A stretch of DNA of 35,157 nucleotides. Source: CAYZQE01 sp964480635. GTDB lineage: Bacteria > Pseudomonadota > Gammaproteobacteria > GCA-001735895. A program made the position numbers and the translations under genes. Positions 25,070 to 33,037 of this stretch are shown in pieces. The number at the start of each line of letters is the position of its first letter. The stretch's first letter is position 1. The DNA lies in contig CAYZQE010000016.1 of assembly GCA_964480635.1 (NCBI GenBank), positions 1 to 35,157 of the forward strand, given 5' to 3'. The notes beneath the pieces are model-generated. The model made no database searches. It was not told the origin of the DNA and saw nothing but the letters and a program-made list of their open reading frames with translations.

Positions 25070-25381
25070 TTATGCGTTAATTGCTGTGATCTCGATTTCT
25101 GTATAGCTCTGACGATGCCCCATTTGCTTTCTATGGTGCTTACGACGACGGAACTTGATGATAGTCACTTTCTTGCCACGACCGTGAGATACGATCTTAG
25201 CTTTCACTGAGCTTCTATCTAACTCAGGAGCACCAATGCTTAACTTGTCGCCATCTGCAATCATTAGCACTTTATCTAATTCGATTTCAGCGCCTTCTTC
25301 AGCAACAATTTTTTCTACTTTAAGGGTTTCACCCTTAGTAACTCGGTATTGTTTTCCACCGGTAACGATTACAGCGTACAT
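25070..25381 (-). CDS. rplU: 50S ribosomal protein L21
   Basis: L21 binds 23S rRNA in the 50S subunit. The 103-residue protein starts MYAVIVTGGKQYRV and has the basic RNA-binding loop KVTIIKFRRRKHHRKQMGHRQ. It is first gene of rplU-rpmA, driven by a near-consensus promoter overlapping the end of znuB. Confidence 0.99.
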   Translation of the reverse strand: MYAVIVTGGKQYRVTKGETLKVEKIVAEEGAEIELDKVLMIADGDKLSIGAPELDRSSVKAKIVSHGRGKKVTIIKFRRRKHHRKQMGHRQSYTEIEITAINA

Positions 25382-25478
25382 AGTCTGGATACTCTTTGTT
25401 AATTCTGCTTCAAGCAGTTAATAAGGAAATTGGCGCAGACGTAAAGTCATTTAAAGCGTCAACCTCGAAAGGGCGGCG

Positions 25479-25507
25479 ATTTTAACGGTGATTAGGCACA
25501 GGGTCAA
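25479..25507 (-). promoter_or_regulatory. rplU promoter overlapping the znuB stop codon
   Basis: On the minus strand TTGACC (25502-25507), a 17-bp spacer and TAAAAT (25479-25484) form a near-consensus sigma-70 promoter. The -35 includes the znuB TGA. The leader to rplU is about 90 nt. Confidence 0.75.
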
Positions 25508-26307
25508 TGCTTGTTTTGTACTTTTTTAAATATTTGGCTGATAATTAAGCCCAATGTCGCTGTTAAGACAATCATTGGCCCGGATAACAGATTCCAAGCA
25601 TCCGCAAACCAAAGACCTGACAGCATACTCAATAATGCAAAAACAAAGCTAAACACCACCATTTTTTCTGGGCTGTTGCTAAACCAACGCACTGCCGTTG
25701 GCGGAATGATTAATAAAGAAGCAATCAGTAATACGCCCATCACATTCATCAGCATGGCAATCATCAATGCCATTAATAAATAAATAATTAGGCGATATTT
25801 TTGCACCGATAACCCTTCTGCCTGAGATATTTCCCAGCTCATGGATATTAACAATAGCTTTTTCCAATTTATAGCGAGCACTGATAAAATAACCACTGAC
25901 GCAGCTACTAAGGTCAATAAATGACCCATACCGACATGCCCTATATCGCCAAACAGTAAGTCTTCTACATGCACGTGCCCGTCATATTCGCCAATGCTCG
26001 CCAGTAATAAAATGCCCAGCGCCAGACCCACTTGCGAAATAATAGCCAAAACAGACTCAGATACTAGCTGCTGTTGATGTTGCGTCTGCACAATGATAAA
26101 AATCACAATCACGGAAATAATGGCAACACCAAACATCGGATGCACTGACATAAACATTGCAATAGCCACACCTAAAATAGCGGCATGAGCAATGGTATCC
26201 GCTAAAAACGCCAATCTATGCCACATCACCAAACACCCCATAGGCGCAGCGATTAAGGACGAAAAAACGCTAATTAAAATTAAAATAATAACGGCTTCAG
26301 TCATCAT
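25504..26307 (-). CDS. znuB: Zinc/manganese-type ABC transporter permease
   Basis: This inner-membrane permease of the ABC-3 family (ZnuB/MntB type) has eight or so hydrophobic helices and family segments (LVMWHRLAFLADTIAHAAILGVA, ending IIPPTAVRWFSN). A histidine-rich loop, EYDGHVHVEDLLFGDIGHVGMGH, fits zinc transport. I take the ATG at 26307 (267 residues), which has AGGG 7 nt upstream; a GTG at 26313 lies upstream in frame. It overlaps znuC by 11 bp. The solute-binding protein gene is not adjacent. Zinc is favoured over manganese, but that is family inference. Confidence 0.88.
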   Translation of the reverse strand: MMTEAVIILILISVFSSLIAAPMGCLVMWHRLAFLADTIAHAAILGVAIAMFMSVHPMFGVAIISVIVIFIIVQTQHQQQLVSESVLAIISQVGLALGILLLASIGEYDGHVHVEDLLFGDIGHVGMGHLLTLVAASVVILSVLAINWKKLLLISMSWEISQAEGLSVQKYRLIIYLLMALMIAMLMNVMGVLLIASLLIIPPTAVRWFSNSPEKMVVFSFVFALLSMLSGLWFADAWNLLSGPMIVLTATLGLIISQIFKKVQNKH

Positions 26308-27037
26308 TAACACACCCTGCTAAACTATGTTGGTGGTCATGCTGATGCTTATAAACAGCTAAAGCAGTTGGCGCATGCTTGCCAAAAAGGGCTAAATATT
26401 CGGGGTGTTGTTGCACCATTTCAGGCTGACCTGAACAACATAGGTGCTTATTGAGGCATAACACTTGATCGGTTTGTGACATTACGAGATGCAGCTCATG
26501 TGATACCAATAACACGGCACAATCCAATGTTGTTTTTAACCGTGAGATCAGCTCATACATATCAGCTTCACCCGTAATATCTACACTCGATGTCGGCTCA
26601 TCTAAGATCAGTAAATCAGGCTTTCCAAGCGTGGTGCGCGCCAGTAACACACGCTGTAACTCACCGCCTGATAAGTCATGGATTGAGTAATTGATTAAAT
26701 AATCGACACCAGTGCTCTTTAACGCCGCTAAATCAGCCTGCGCCGATTGTTGATAAGGTAAAGATAAAAAGCCTCTGACAGACAGCGGCATTAATGGGTT
26801 TAAATGAATTTTTTGTGGTAAATAACCAATTTTAAGCTTTTTGTGGCGTTTAACCTCACCACTATAACCGCCTAGTAAGCCACTAATAATACCAACTAAG
26901 GTTGATTTTCCTGCGCCATTAGGGCCAATAATGGTGGTGATTTCACCGCGCTTTAAGGTAAATGAAATATCTTTAAGAACGGTACGGCCACTCACTTGAT
27001 AACCCACATTTAAAACACTGATTAAATTATTAGACAC
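26297..27037 (-). CDS. znuC: Zinc-type ABC transporter ATP-binding protein
   Basis: This 246-residue ATPase partner of ZnuB has Walker A GPNGAGKST, signature LSGGELQRVLLAR, Walker B LLILDEPTSSVD and the switch His in LLVSHELH. The C-terminus carries a histidine cluster HQHDHQH, common in ZnuC and consistent with zinc. The start is a GTG at 27037. It is divergent from mgtE across a 250-bp gap in which I could not find a clear Zur box. Confidence 0.9.
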   Translation of the reverse strand: MSNNLISVLNVGYQVSGRTVLKDISFTLKRGEITTIIGPNGAGKSTLVGIISGLLGGYSGEVKRHKKLKIGYLPQKIHLNPLMPLSVRGFLSLPYQQSAQADLAALKSTGVDYLINYSIHDLSGGELQRVLLARTTLGKPDLLILDEPTSSVDITGEADMYELISRLKTTLDCAVLLVSHELHLVMSQTDQVLCLNKHLCCSGQPEMVQQHPEYLALFGKHAPTALAVYKHQHDHQHSLAGCVNDD

Positions 27038-27253
27038 GGCTCACTAACTATCAACAAAAATTAAAGCAGCGAATCATACTTACTAAGCCGCTACTTTGCA
27101 TTAAAAACCATACGATTAGAGCGACTGAGCTTATTTAAAATGCCTTCGTCCGCATTCCCTTATCTCATAAATATAAACATGGCTTCTAACAAAGTGTTTG
27201 CTATGATCTATACATCAAATAAATCCCTCTCACTTATCAATATAAAGTCTTGC

Positions 27254-27281
27254 TAGGTGAGAGCCTATTTTAACACGAGGC
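27254..27281 (+). promoter_or_regulatory. Possible SD-masking element in the mgtE leader
   Basis: TAGG (27254-27257) can pair with CCTA (27264-27267), while GCCT (27263-27266) can instead pair with AGGC (27278-27281), which covers the GAGG ribosome-binding site. The stems are only 4 bp and mutually exclusive. This is suggestive but could be chance. Confidence 0.2.
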
Positions 27282-27287
27282 CTACTC

Positions 27288-28679
27288 TTGTCTGACAAAA
27301 ACACATCAGAAGATAGCAAAAATGAATCCCTAGTAGCGCTTCCTATCCATGAAATTATCGACGGCGTTTCTCAAGCAATCACCGAAAATGATAGCGCAGA
27401 GATAACACAATGGCTTGAACCGTTAAACCATGCTGAAACGGCTGATGTCATGGATGCGCTTCCCTCCGGGGAACGACTCCAACTGATTGAACATCTTCCC
27501 GATGGCATTGATGGTGAAGTGTTACTGCATATGGGTGAAGGCGCTGCAATAGAGCTTGTCGAAAACATGGATGCTGATGCACTTCAATCAGCGACTGAAT
27601 CGATGGATACCGCTGACGTTGTTGAACTGTTCGATGAAGTCTTACCCAAGGATATTGCCGAAGAGCTTTTGGACAGCATGGATCAGCAACGCCGTGAACG
27701 CATTGAACTCAACTTAAGCTTTAAAGAAGATACGGCCGGTCGTTTAATGCATACCGACGCCGTTAGTGTGCGTGCAGACGTCACGATTGAAGCCGTACAA
27801 CGCTATCTACGCCGTCATGATGAACTACCTGAGGATACGACCGTGCTCATGGTCGTCGACCGTGAAAATTACTTTCTTGGCGCTATTTCTGTTTTAAAAT
27901 TGTTTTTAATACCTGCCGATACCTTAATAGCCGATATCATGGATAAAAACTGGCACACGCTTGACCCTAATATGTCTGAACGCGAAGTGGCTCGTCATTT
28001 TGAAAATCATGACTGGTTTTCTGCGCCGGTGGTGAATGAAGAAGGCTTATTTTTAGGCCGTATCGTGGTGGATGATGTTATTGACACGATTCGAGATGAA
28101 GCTGACCGAGCCATGCTGGCGCCTGTAGGTTTAAATGAGGATGAAGATTTATTTGCGCCAATGATTCCAAGTGCCAAAAGACGCACAGTGTGGCTAGCCT
28201 TAAATTTAGTCACTGCTTTTTTAGCCTCTTGGGTTATCGGCTTATTTGAAGCCACCATTGAACAAGTTGTAGCCTTGGCTATTCTCATGCCAATAGTCGC
28301 TAGCATGGGCGGCATTGCAGGCAGTCAAACATTAATTCTTACTATTCGCGGCCTTGCGATGGGGCAAATTGCCGGCAGTAACACCTCCTTTTTGCTTAAA
28401 AAAGAACTTGGTATCGGTGTGTTAAACGGTTTGCTGTGGGCCTTTGTAGTTGCCATTATGGCTTACCTCTGGTTTAACAGCTACCCCCTTGCTTTAGTCA
28501 TCGGCGCGGCCATTATTTTAAACATGATTGCGGCGGCGCTTGCAGGCATTTTAGTGCCACTCACTTTAAACCGATTGAATATAGACCCTGCTTTATCTGG
28601 CGCTGTGGTGTTAACAACGGTGACCGATGTGATTGGGTTTATGTCATTTTTAGGCTTAGCCACGATATTTTTAACTTGA
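27288..28679 (+). CDS. mgtE: Magnesium transporter MgtE
   Basis: MgtE is a Mg2+-gated inner-membrane channel. The 463-residue protein has the N-terminal helical domain (about 15-150; repeated ALPSGERLQLIEHL, MDADALQSATESMDTADV), paired CBS domains (about 155-275; AGRLMHTDAVSVRADVT, LGRIVVDDVIDTI) that sense magnesium, and a C-terminal five-helix pore domain starting RRTVWLALNLVTAFLASW and including MPIVASMGGIAGSQTL. It starts at TTG with GAGG 7 nt upstream. It is first of three genes with overlapping or touching ends (mgtE, mltF, MOSC). Confidence 0.95.
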   Translation: MSDKNTSEDSKNESLVALPIHEIIDGVSQAITENDSAEITQWLEPLNHAETADVMDALPSGERLQLIEHLPDGIDGEVLLHMGEGAAIELVENMDADALQSATESMDTADVVELFDEVLPKDIAEELLDSMDQQRRERIELNLSFKEDTAGRLMHTDAVSVRADVTIEAVQRYLRRHDELPEDTTVLMVVDRENYFLGAISVLKLFLIPADTLIADIMDKNWHTLDPNMSEREVARHFENHDWFSAPVVNEEGLFLGRIVVDDVIDTIRDEADRAMLAPVGLNEDEDLFAPMIPSAKRRTVWLALNLVTAFLASWVIGLFEATIEQVVALAILMPIVASMGGIAGSQTLILTIRGLAMGQIAGSNTSFLLKKELGIGVLNGLLWAFVVAIMAYLWFNSYPLALVIGAAIILNMIAAALAGILVPLTLNRLNIDPALSGAVVLTTVTDVIGFMSFLGLATIFLT

Positions 28680-30004
28680 AACCTATGATGCAAATATTAG
28701 CCCTATTTTTTGCTCTGCTGCTTCTAAACGGTTGCAGTGACAACAATGTGTACCCTGACACCTTAACCGTTGTCACACGCAATGCACCAACCACTTGGTA
28801 CCAAGGGCGTGATGGCCCTCAAGGCCCAGAGCATGACTTAATTATGTCCTTTGGGCGCTTCATTAATGTACCTGTAGAAATAAAAGTTGTTGCCAGCATT
28901 AGTGAAGTGCTTGAGCACATAAAGCAAGATAAAGCACATATCGCGGCCGCCGGATTAACCAACATCAAAGAACGCAGAGATCAAAACATATTATTTGGCC
29001 CTGAATATAATCAAGTACAACAGCAAGTTGTTTGTCGCCGCAGCAAAAATGCCGTGCCTAAATCGATGAATGATTTAATCGGCAAAAACATTCACGTCAT
29101 TGCCAATAGCAGTTATGTCGAGCGCCTGACAGACCTTAAAAGCGAATATCCTAACTTAACTTGGACAGAAGTTGATGACATGGATACCGAGCAATTGCTT
29201 CAAGCCGTTTGGCAAAAGAAAATTGATTGTACCGTTGCGGACTCCAACATTGTCAGTATCAATCGACGATATTATCCTGAGCTGTTAGTTGCCTTCCCAT
29301 TATCTGAAACACAATCTCTGGCTTGGGTGATTAATGAAAAATGGTCGTTTTTAGAAGATGATATACAAGATTGGTTAGATCACGCCGAAGAAACAGGCGA
29401 GCTAGCAGCCATCCATGAAAAATATTATGGCCATATTGATTTGTTTGACTTTGTTGACATGCGCGCCTTTAACCGACGCATTAAAAGCCGCCTACCAAAA
29501 TATAAAGCCTTATTTGATAAAGCCAGCAAAAAATATAATTTAGAGCCTTCTTTACTTGCCGCTCAAGCCTATCAAGAGTCGCATTGGAACCCTAAAGCCA
29601 AAAGCCCAACAGGTGTTAGAGGCATGATGATGCTCACCCGAAATACGGCAAAAGAAATGGGTGTCACAAATCGAATTGACGTTAATCAAAGCATAGAAGG
29701 CGGTGCAAAATACCTTGCAAAAATGATCAAACGCATACCCAAAGAAGTCACAGGTGAAAATCGCATTTGGTTTGCCTTAGCCGCCTACAATATTGGGTTC
29801 GGTCATTTACGTGATGCACGTGTTTTAGCTGAAAAACTTGGCAAAGATAAAAATAGCTGGGTTGACCTTAAGCAAGTATTGCCCTTGCTGGCTCAAAAAA
29901 AGCATTACAAATCACTTAAATATGGCTATGCACGAGGCTCAGAGGCGCAAAACTATGTACAGCGCATTCGCAACTATCAGCAAGTTCTAAACCAAGCCGA
30001 GTGA
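28676..30004 (+). CDS. mltF: Membrane-bound lytic transglycosylase F (MltF-like)
   Basis: MltF cleaves peptidoglycan glycan strands from the outer membrane. The 442-residue protein has a lipoprotein signal (ending LLLLNGC), an amino-acid-binding-protein-like domain (about 28-265) and a lytic transglycosylase SLT domain (about 285-430). The catalytic Glu is in AQAYQESHWNPKAKSPTGVRG near residue 301, followed by MMMLTRNTAKEMG and FALAAYNIGFGHL. The TTG at 28676 gives a signal with a lysine and overlaps the mgtE stop by 4 bp; an ATG at 28685 would lack positive charge. It is coupled to mgtE and to the MOSC gene. Confidence 0.93.
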   Translation: MKPMMQILALFFALLLLNGCSDNNVYPDTLTVVTRNAPTTWYQGRDGPQGPEHDLIMSFGRFINVPVEIKVVASISEVLEHIKQDKAHIAAAGLTNIKERRDQNILFGPEYNQVQQQVVCRRSKNAVPKSMNDLIGKNIHVIANSSYVERLTDLKSEYPNLTWTEVDDMDTEQLLQAVWQKKIDCTVADSNIVSINRRYYPELLVAFPLSETQSLAWVINEKWSFLEDDIQDWLDHAEETGELAAIHEKYYGHIDLFDFVDMRAFNRRIKSRLPKYKALFDKASKKYNLEPSLLAAQAYQESHWNPKAKSPTGVRGMMMLTRNTAKEMGVTNRIDVNQSIEGGAKYLAKMIKRIPKEVTGENRIWFALAAYNIGFGHLRDARVLAEKLGKDKNSWVDLKQVLPLLAQKKHYKSLKYGYARGSEAQNYVQRIRNYQQVLNQAE

Positions 30005-30528
30005 TAAAAAATTTTATACTAAATCTATTACAACGGTTTGCAAAACCAACTCAAGCCACTCTGGCTGCTATTTATATCAGCCCGTTAGCGGGAGAGCCTA
30101 TGCAGTTATTGACACATGCGGCCTTAGTCAAACATAAAGGCATTGTTGATGACCGCTATTATAGTGATTCTGGTTTTTGGAAAGTATTAGAAGCCTGCCA
30201 AGTCACCCTCATTACCGACAATGACATTCAATACGCCGTAAAAAGAGCGCCCACTAAAGAGCTCGCTTCCGCCCTTTTAACGGGCGCACATCGACGTAAT
30301 TTAGTCATTAAAGGCATGAAAACCAAGCAATTAATCGGCAAAAAATTTCAGATTGGTGGTGCTATTTTTCATTATAAAAAACCACGACCACCTTGCGGCT
30401 ACATTGATAAAGTCAGCCTACGCAGAATGTGCTTTGCTTTGGGCAAAAAAAGTGGCTGCTGCATAGAAGTGATTAAAAGCGGACAGATACAAGTAGGCGA
30501 CCAACTGCATTTCATCAATAAGTCATAA
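30001..30528 (+). CDS. MOSC-domain protein
   Basis: MOSC domains bind the molybdenum cofactor or carry sulfur via a cysteine; small stand-alone members have poorly known substrates. This 175-residue protein shows the fold's typical segments GIVDDRYY, LITDNDI, RRNLVIKGM, a conserved-type cysteine in PPCGYID (about residue 132) and VGDQLHF near the end. Its GTG start overlaps the mltF TGA (GTGA), so translation is coupled. It probably handles sulfur or Mo cofactor in the cytoplasm, but no partner is present to define the reaction. Confidence 0.85.
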   Translation: MIKNFILNLLQRFAKPTQATLAAIYISPLAGEPMQLLTHAALVKHKGIVDDRYYSDSGFWKVLEACQVTLITDNDIQYAVKRAPTKELASALLTGAHRRNLVIKGMKTKQLIGKKFQIGGAIFHYKKPRPPCGYIDKVSLRRMCFALGKKSGCCIEVIKSGQIQVGDQLHFINKS

Positions 30529-30638
30529 AACATAATGTTGATGCCTTAATTTCGCCAACCATTTAATTTAACTTCACAGAAGCCACAAAATTATTTTCAA
30601 GCATTCTCTCTGACAAAACCTTCTCCTTTTTTAATCAG

Positions 30639-30726
30639 CCTCATTTTTTTCTTTAAAACAGGGTGGGACATGGGCTGTTTGAGCAACGCGAGTTCCCATG
30701 CGCCTGTTTTAAAGGAAAAAATGAGG
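30639..30726. repeat. 88-bp REP/MITE-like palindromic element
   Basis: Left arm 30639-30662 and right arm 30703-30726 are 24-bp complementary sequences with one mismatch. Their inner 12 bp (CTTTAAAACAGG / CCTGTTTTAAAG) match perfectly. Inside, CATGGG (30669-30674) pairs with CCCATG (30695-30700). The size and nested symmetry fit a REP or MITE unit. No transposase is nearby. Confidence 0.7.
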
Positions 30727-30746
30727 GGATCCGTAGGACTGAATTA

Positions 30747-30815
30747 TTAAGGGCACCTTTTTATTTGGCTTTTTTGGTGTAAAAAAAGGCAATGCCTCGG
30801 CAATTGCTCCTGCAT
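30747..30815 (-). other. 22-codon minus-strand ORF with a perfect Shine-Dalgarno
   Basis: On the minus strand AGGAGG (30823-30828) lies exactly 7 nt before an ATG opening a 22-residue frame (MQEQLPRHCLFLHQKSQIKR then CP). It is next to the CTGTATCCATACAG hairpin. It may be a small peptide, or part of a repeated noncoding element in which an SD occurs by chance. I cannot tell which. Confidence 0.25.
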
Positions 30816-31024
30816 TGCTCTACCTCCTGTATCCATACAGTCGCATGCGGCATGAGCACGCCCCTTAGAATGAATAGCTATGAACTACAGATAAAGCAGG
30901 TAATAACACCTACGCCACATTATCATTATTGACACACCAGTATCAAAACATACTTTTCATACTGATCCACCAACGTAAATTCCACCATTATAAGCCGCCT
31001 CTATTACATCATAGACAGACTAAC

Positions 31025-31053
31025 TTGCTTAGATGCCCCTTAAAGCTTAAAAT
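31025..31053 (+). promoter_or_regulatory. Candidate sat promoter
   Basis: TTGCTT (31025-31030), a 17-bp spacer and TAAAAT (31048-31053) would give a leader of about 75 nt ahead of sat. Confidence 0.5.
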
Positions 31054-31132
31054 CCGCACACTTTTTTTATGGGAGAAGCCGTTTGCTAACAACAAACATT
31101 CTCTCTATTTTTCACACATTTGGAGACTCCCT

Positions 31133-32320
31133 ATGATCAAACCTCATGGTTCGGATACATTAAACCCTTTATATGTTGCCGACGACAATGCTCGTGCAGC
31201 ACTACAAACAGAAGCCGAAGGCTTAAAATCTATCGTTGTTAGTTCAGCAACTGCTGCTAATGCAGTGATGATGGGCACAGGTTATTTCAACCCATTAACT
31301 GGCTACATGAACAAAGCAGATGCTTTATCGGTTGCGCGTGATCTTAAAACTACGTCTGGTTTATTTTGGCCAACGCCTGTTTTAAATCTTGTCGAAAATG
31401 CAGATGGCATTGCTGCTGGCGACAAAATTGCATTACAAGATCCAAACGTCGACGGCAACCCTATTATTGCAGTGATGTCCGTTGCGGCTGTTGAAGAATT
31501 CAGTGATGCAGAAATGGCAGAAATGTCTAAAGAAATTTACGCTGCCGCTGATGGCGAAGCGCATCCTGGTGTTGATGCCTTTAATTCTCAAGGTAAGGTG
31601 TGTATTTCTGGTGACATTCAAGTATTAAACTACTCGTACTTCAGCACAGATTTCCCTGACACCTTCCGTACTGCTGTCGAAATTCGTAACGACATCGAGT
31701 CACGCGGTTGGAAAAAAGTGGTTGCTTTTCAAACGCGCAACCCAATGCACCTTGCACACGAAGAGCTATGCCACATGGCAATGGATCGTTTAGGCTGTGA
31801 TGGCCTTGTTATCCACATGCTTTTAGGCAAGCTTAAGAAGGGCGATATTCCTGCTGACGTGCGCGATGAAGCAATTCGTAAAATGGTTGAGCTTTATTTC
31901 CCTGAGAACAGTGCAATGGTGACTGGTTACGGTTTTGACATGTTATATGCCGGCCCTCGTGAAGCTGTATTACATGCTCTTTTTCGTCAAAACATGGGTG
32001 CGACGCACTTCATCGTTGGTCGTGACCATGCTGGTGTTGGCGATCACTACGGTGCATTTGATGCACAAACAATTTTTGAAGACCGTGTACCTGCTGGCTC
32101 TTTAGATATCGAAATTTTTAAGGCAGACCACACTGCATGGTCTAAAAAGTTAAACAAAGTTGTGATGATGTGCGAAGCTCCAGATCATGAAAAAGATGAC
32201 TTTGTATTGCTTTCAGGCACTAAGGTTCGTGAAATGTTAGGCAATGGCGAAGCGCCACCTAAAGAATTTTCACGTCCAGAAGTGGCTGAAATTTTAATTA
32301 ACTATTACCGTTCTTTATAG
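31133..32320 (+). CDS. sat: ATP sulfurylase (Sat type)
   Basis: Sat interconverts sulfate plus ATP with adenylyl sulfate plus pyrophosphate. The 395-residue monofunctional protein is the homo-oligomeric Sat type, distinct from CysDN. It has the nucleotide motif QTRNPMHLAHEEL near residue 199 and GRDHAGVG near 296. The ATG at 31133 has TGGAG 7 nt upstream. In sulfur oxidisers this enzyme releases ATP from adenylyl sulfate made by AprAB; in others it serves assimilation. No aprAB or cysC is visible here, so direction is open. It is monocistronic, with its own promoter and a strong terminator. Confidence 0.95.
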   Translation: MIKPHGSDTLNPLYVADDNARAALQTEAEGLKSIVVSSATAANAVMMGTGYFNPLTGYMNKADALSVARDLKTTSGLFWPTPVLNLVENADGIAAGDKIALQDPNVDGNPIIAVMSVAAVEEFSDAEMAEMSKEIYAAADGEAHPGVDAFNSQGKVCISGDIQVLNYSYFSTDFPDTFRTAVEIRNDIESRGWKKVVAFQTRNPMHLAHEELCHMAMDRLGCDGLVIHMLLGKLKKGDIPADVRDEAIRKMVELYFPENSAMVTGYGFDMLYAGPREAVLHALFRQNMGATHFIVGRDHAGVGDHYGAFDAQTIFEDRVPAGSLDIEIFKADHTAWSKKLNKVVMMCEAPDHEKDDFVLLSGTKVREMLGNGEAPPKEFSRPEVAEILINYYRSL

Positions 32321-32334
32321 GTTTTAGTTAATTA

Positions 32335-32361
32335 AGCTCATCATGTTTTGCATGATGAGCT
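32335..32361 (+). other. Perfect 11-bp hairpin after sat
   Basis: AGCTCATCATG pairs fully with CATGATGAGCT around a 5-nt loop, 14 nt after the sat stop and 3 nt before the terminator hairpin. It may protect the mRNA 3' end or assist termination. Confidence 0.6.
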
Positions 32362-32363
32362 AG

Positions 32364-32400
32364 CAATAAAAAAGGGCGAGATAATCGCCCTTTTTTATTG
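32364..32400. terminator. Strong bidirectional terminator after sat
   Basis: CAATAAAAAAGGGCGA and TCGCCCTTTTTTATTG form a perfect 16-bp stem with a GATAA loop. The GC core is flanked by A and T tracts, so it can act on both strands. Confidence 0.93.
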
Positions 32401-32451
32401 CTATTCTACTAATCGAAGTTAACCAACTTAAAATTGTCAACTTGATTAAAG

Positions 32452-32472
32452 TGTATATGGCTGTAATATACA
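32452..32472. promoter_or_regulatory. Probable brnT-antitoxin operator
   Basis: TGTATAT (32452-32458) and ATATACA (32466-32472) are perfect 7-bp arms with a 7-bp spacer, ending 3 bp before the toxin ATG. A possible promoter is TTGATT (32442-32447), 16 bp, TAATAT (32464-32469), so the operator covers the -10. Autorepression by the antitoxin complex is expected for such pairs. Confidence 0.5.
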
Positions 32473-32475
32473 ATA

Positions 32476-32775
32476 ATGATTAATTGGAAGCATATATGCG
32501 GTTTTGAATGGGACACAGGAAACCAGCGAAAAAACGAAACAAAGCATGCTGTTAACCAGTTCGAGGCAGAGCAAGTATTCTTTAATCAACCATTACTCCT
32601 TTTACCTGATCAGAAACATAGCCAACACGAAATGAGGTATCATGCTTTAGGCAGGAGCAATAATGCTAGATTGTTACATATAACCTTTACCTTACGTTCT
32701 GATGACAAATTAATTCGCGTTATTTCAGCTCGTGATATGCACCGCAAAGAGAGAGAGACTTATGAACAACGCTAA
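32476..32775 (+). CDS. brnT: BrnT family toxin
   Basis: BrnT is a RelE-like ribonuclease toxin. The 99-residue protein has the family pattern FEWDTGNQRKNETKHAVN, FEAEQVFFNQPL, MRYHALG, ARLLHITFTLR and the C-terminal VISARDMHRKERETYE. It comes first, with the antitoxin overlapping it by 14 bp, the usual brnT order. There is no recognisable SD, and the predicted transcript would begin near the ATG, so translation may be weak or leaderless. Confidence 0.93.
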   Translation: MINWKHICGFEWDTGNQRKNETKHAVNQFEAEQVFFNQPLLLLPDQKHSQHEMRYHALGRSNNARLLHITFTLRSDDKLIRVISARDMHRKERETYEQR

Positions 32776-33037
32776 AGTCATACCCACATTTAAAACCGAA
32801 GCAGAAGAACGAACCTTTTGGGAACAACATGATTCCAGTGAATATGTTAACTGGCAACAAGCAAAATCAGTTTTGTTACCCAACCTGAAGCCCTCAACTA
32901 AAACCATCTCACTACGCCTTCCCGAAGGTTTATTAGATAGCATTAAAATTGAAGCTAACAAGCGTGATATGCCGTACCAGTCTCTCATCAAGTCGTGGCT
33001 CGCTAACGATGTTAAGCAAAGCCGTGATCTTGCATAA
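32762..33037 (+). CDS. CopG-type antitoxin paired with BrnT
   Basis: This 91-residue protein has an N-terminal FKTEAEERTFWEQHDSSEYVNW segment and a C-terminal ribbon-helix-helix with TISLRLPEGLLDSIKIEA and YQSLIKSWLA, matching the CopG antitoxin family that partners BrnT. I chose the ATG at 32762, which has GAGAG upstream; an in-frame ATG at 32732 lies deep within brnT. It should neutralise BrnT and bind the operator at 32452-32472. It ends exactly where the first MITE begins. Confidence 0.9.
   Translation: MNNAKVIPTFKTEAEERTFWEQHDSSEYVNWQQAKSVLLPNLKPSTKTISLRLPEGLLDSIKIEANKRDMPYQSLIKSWLANDVKQSRDLA

Larger units (their letters stand above)
30529..31132. other. 604-bp gene-free gap between the MOSC gene and sat
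   Basis: The gap holds an 88-bp imperfect palindrome (30639-30726), a tiny minus-strand ORF with a perfect SD (30747-30815), a CTGTATCCATACAG palindrome (30827-30840) and a likely sat promoter (31025-31053). A reading frame extends upstream of sat from 30929 but lacks SD and family similarity. I see no other gene. Confidence 0.7.

Noticed and set aside
27250..27287. M-box magnesium riboswitch upstream of mgtE
   Set aside because: The string TAGGTGAG recalls the M-box start, but only about 30 nt remain before the TTG, far too little for the roughly 160-nt aptamer.
30827..30840. CTGTATCCATACAG as a LexA box
   Set aside because: It is CTG-N8-CAG; gammaproteobacterial LexA boxes need CTG-N10-CAG, and no SOS gene is adjacent.
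30929..31132. Upstream in-frame extension of sat by 68 codons
   Set aside because: No SD at 30929, unlike Sat N-termini, and it overlaps the candidate promoter. The ATG at 31133 has TGGAG at correct spacing and begins the family-typical sequence.
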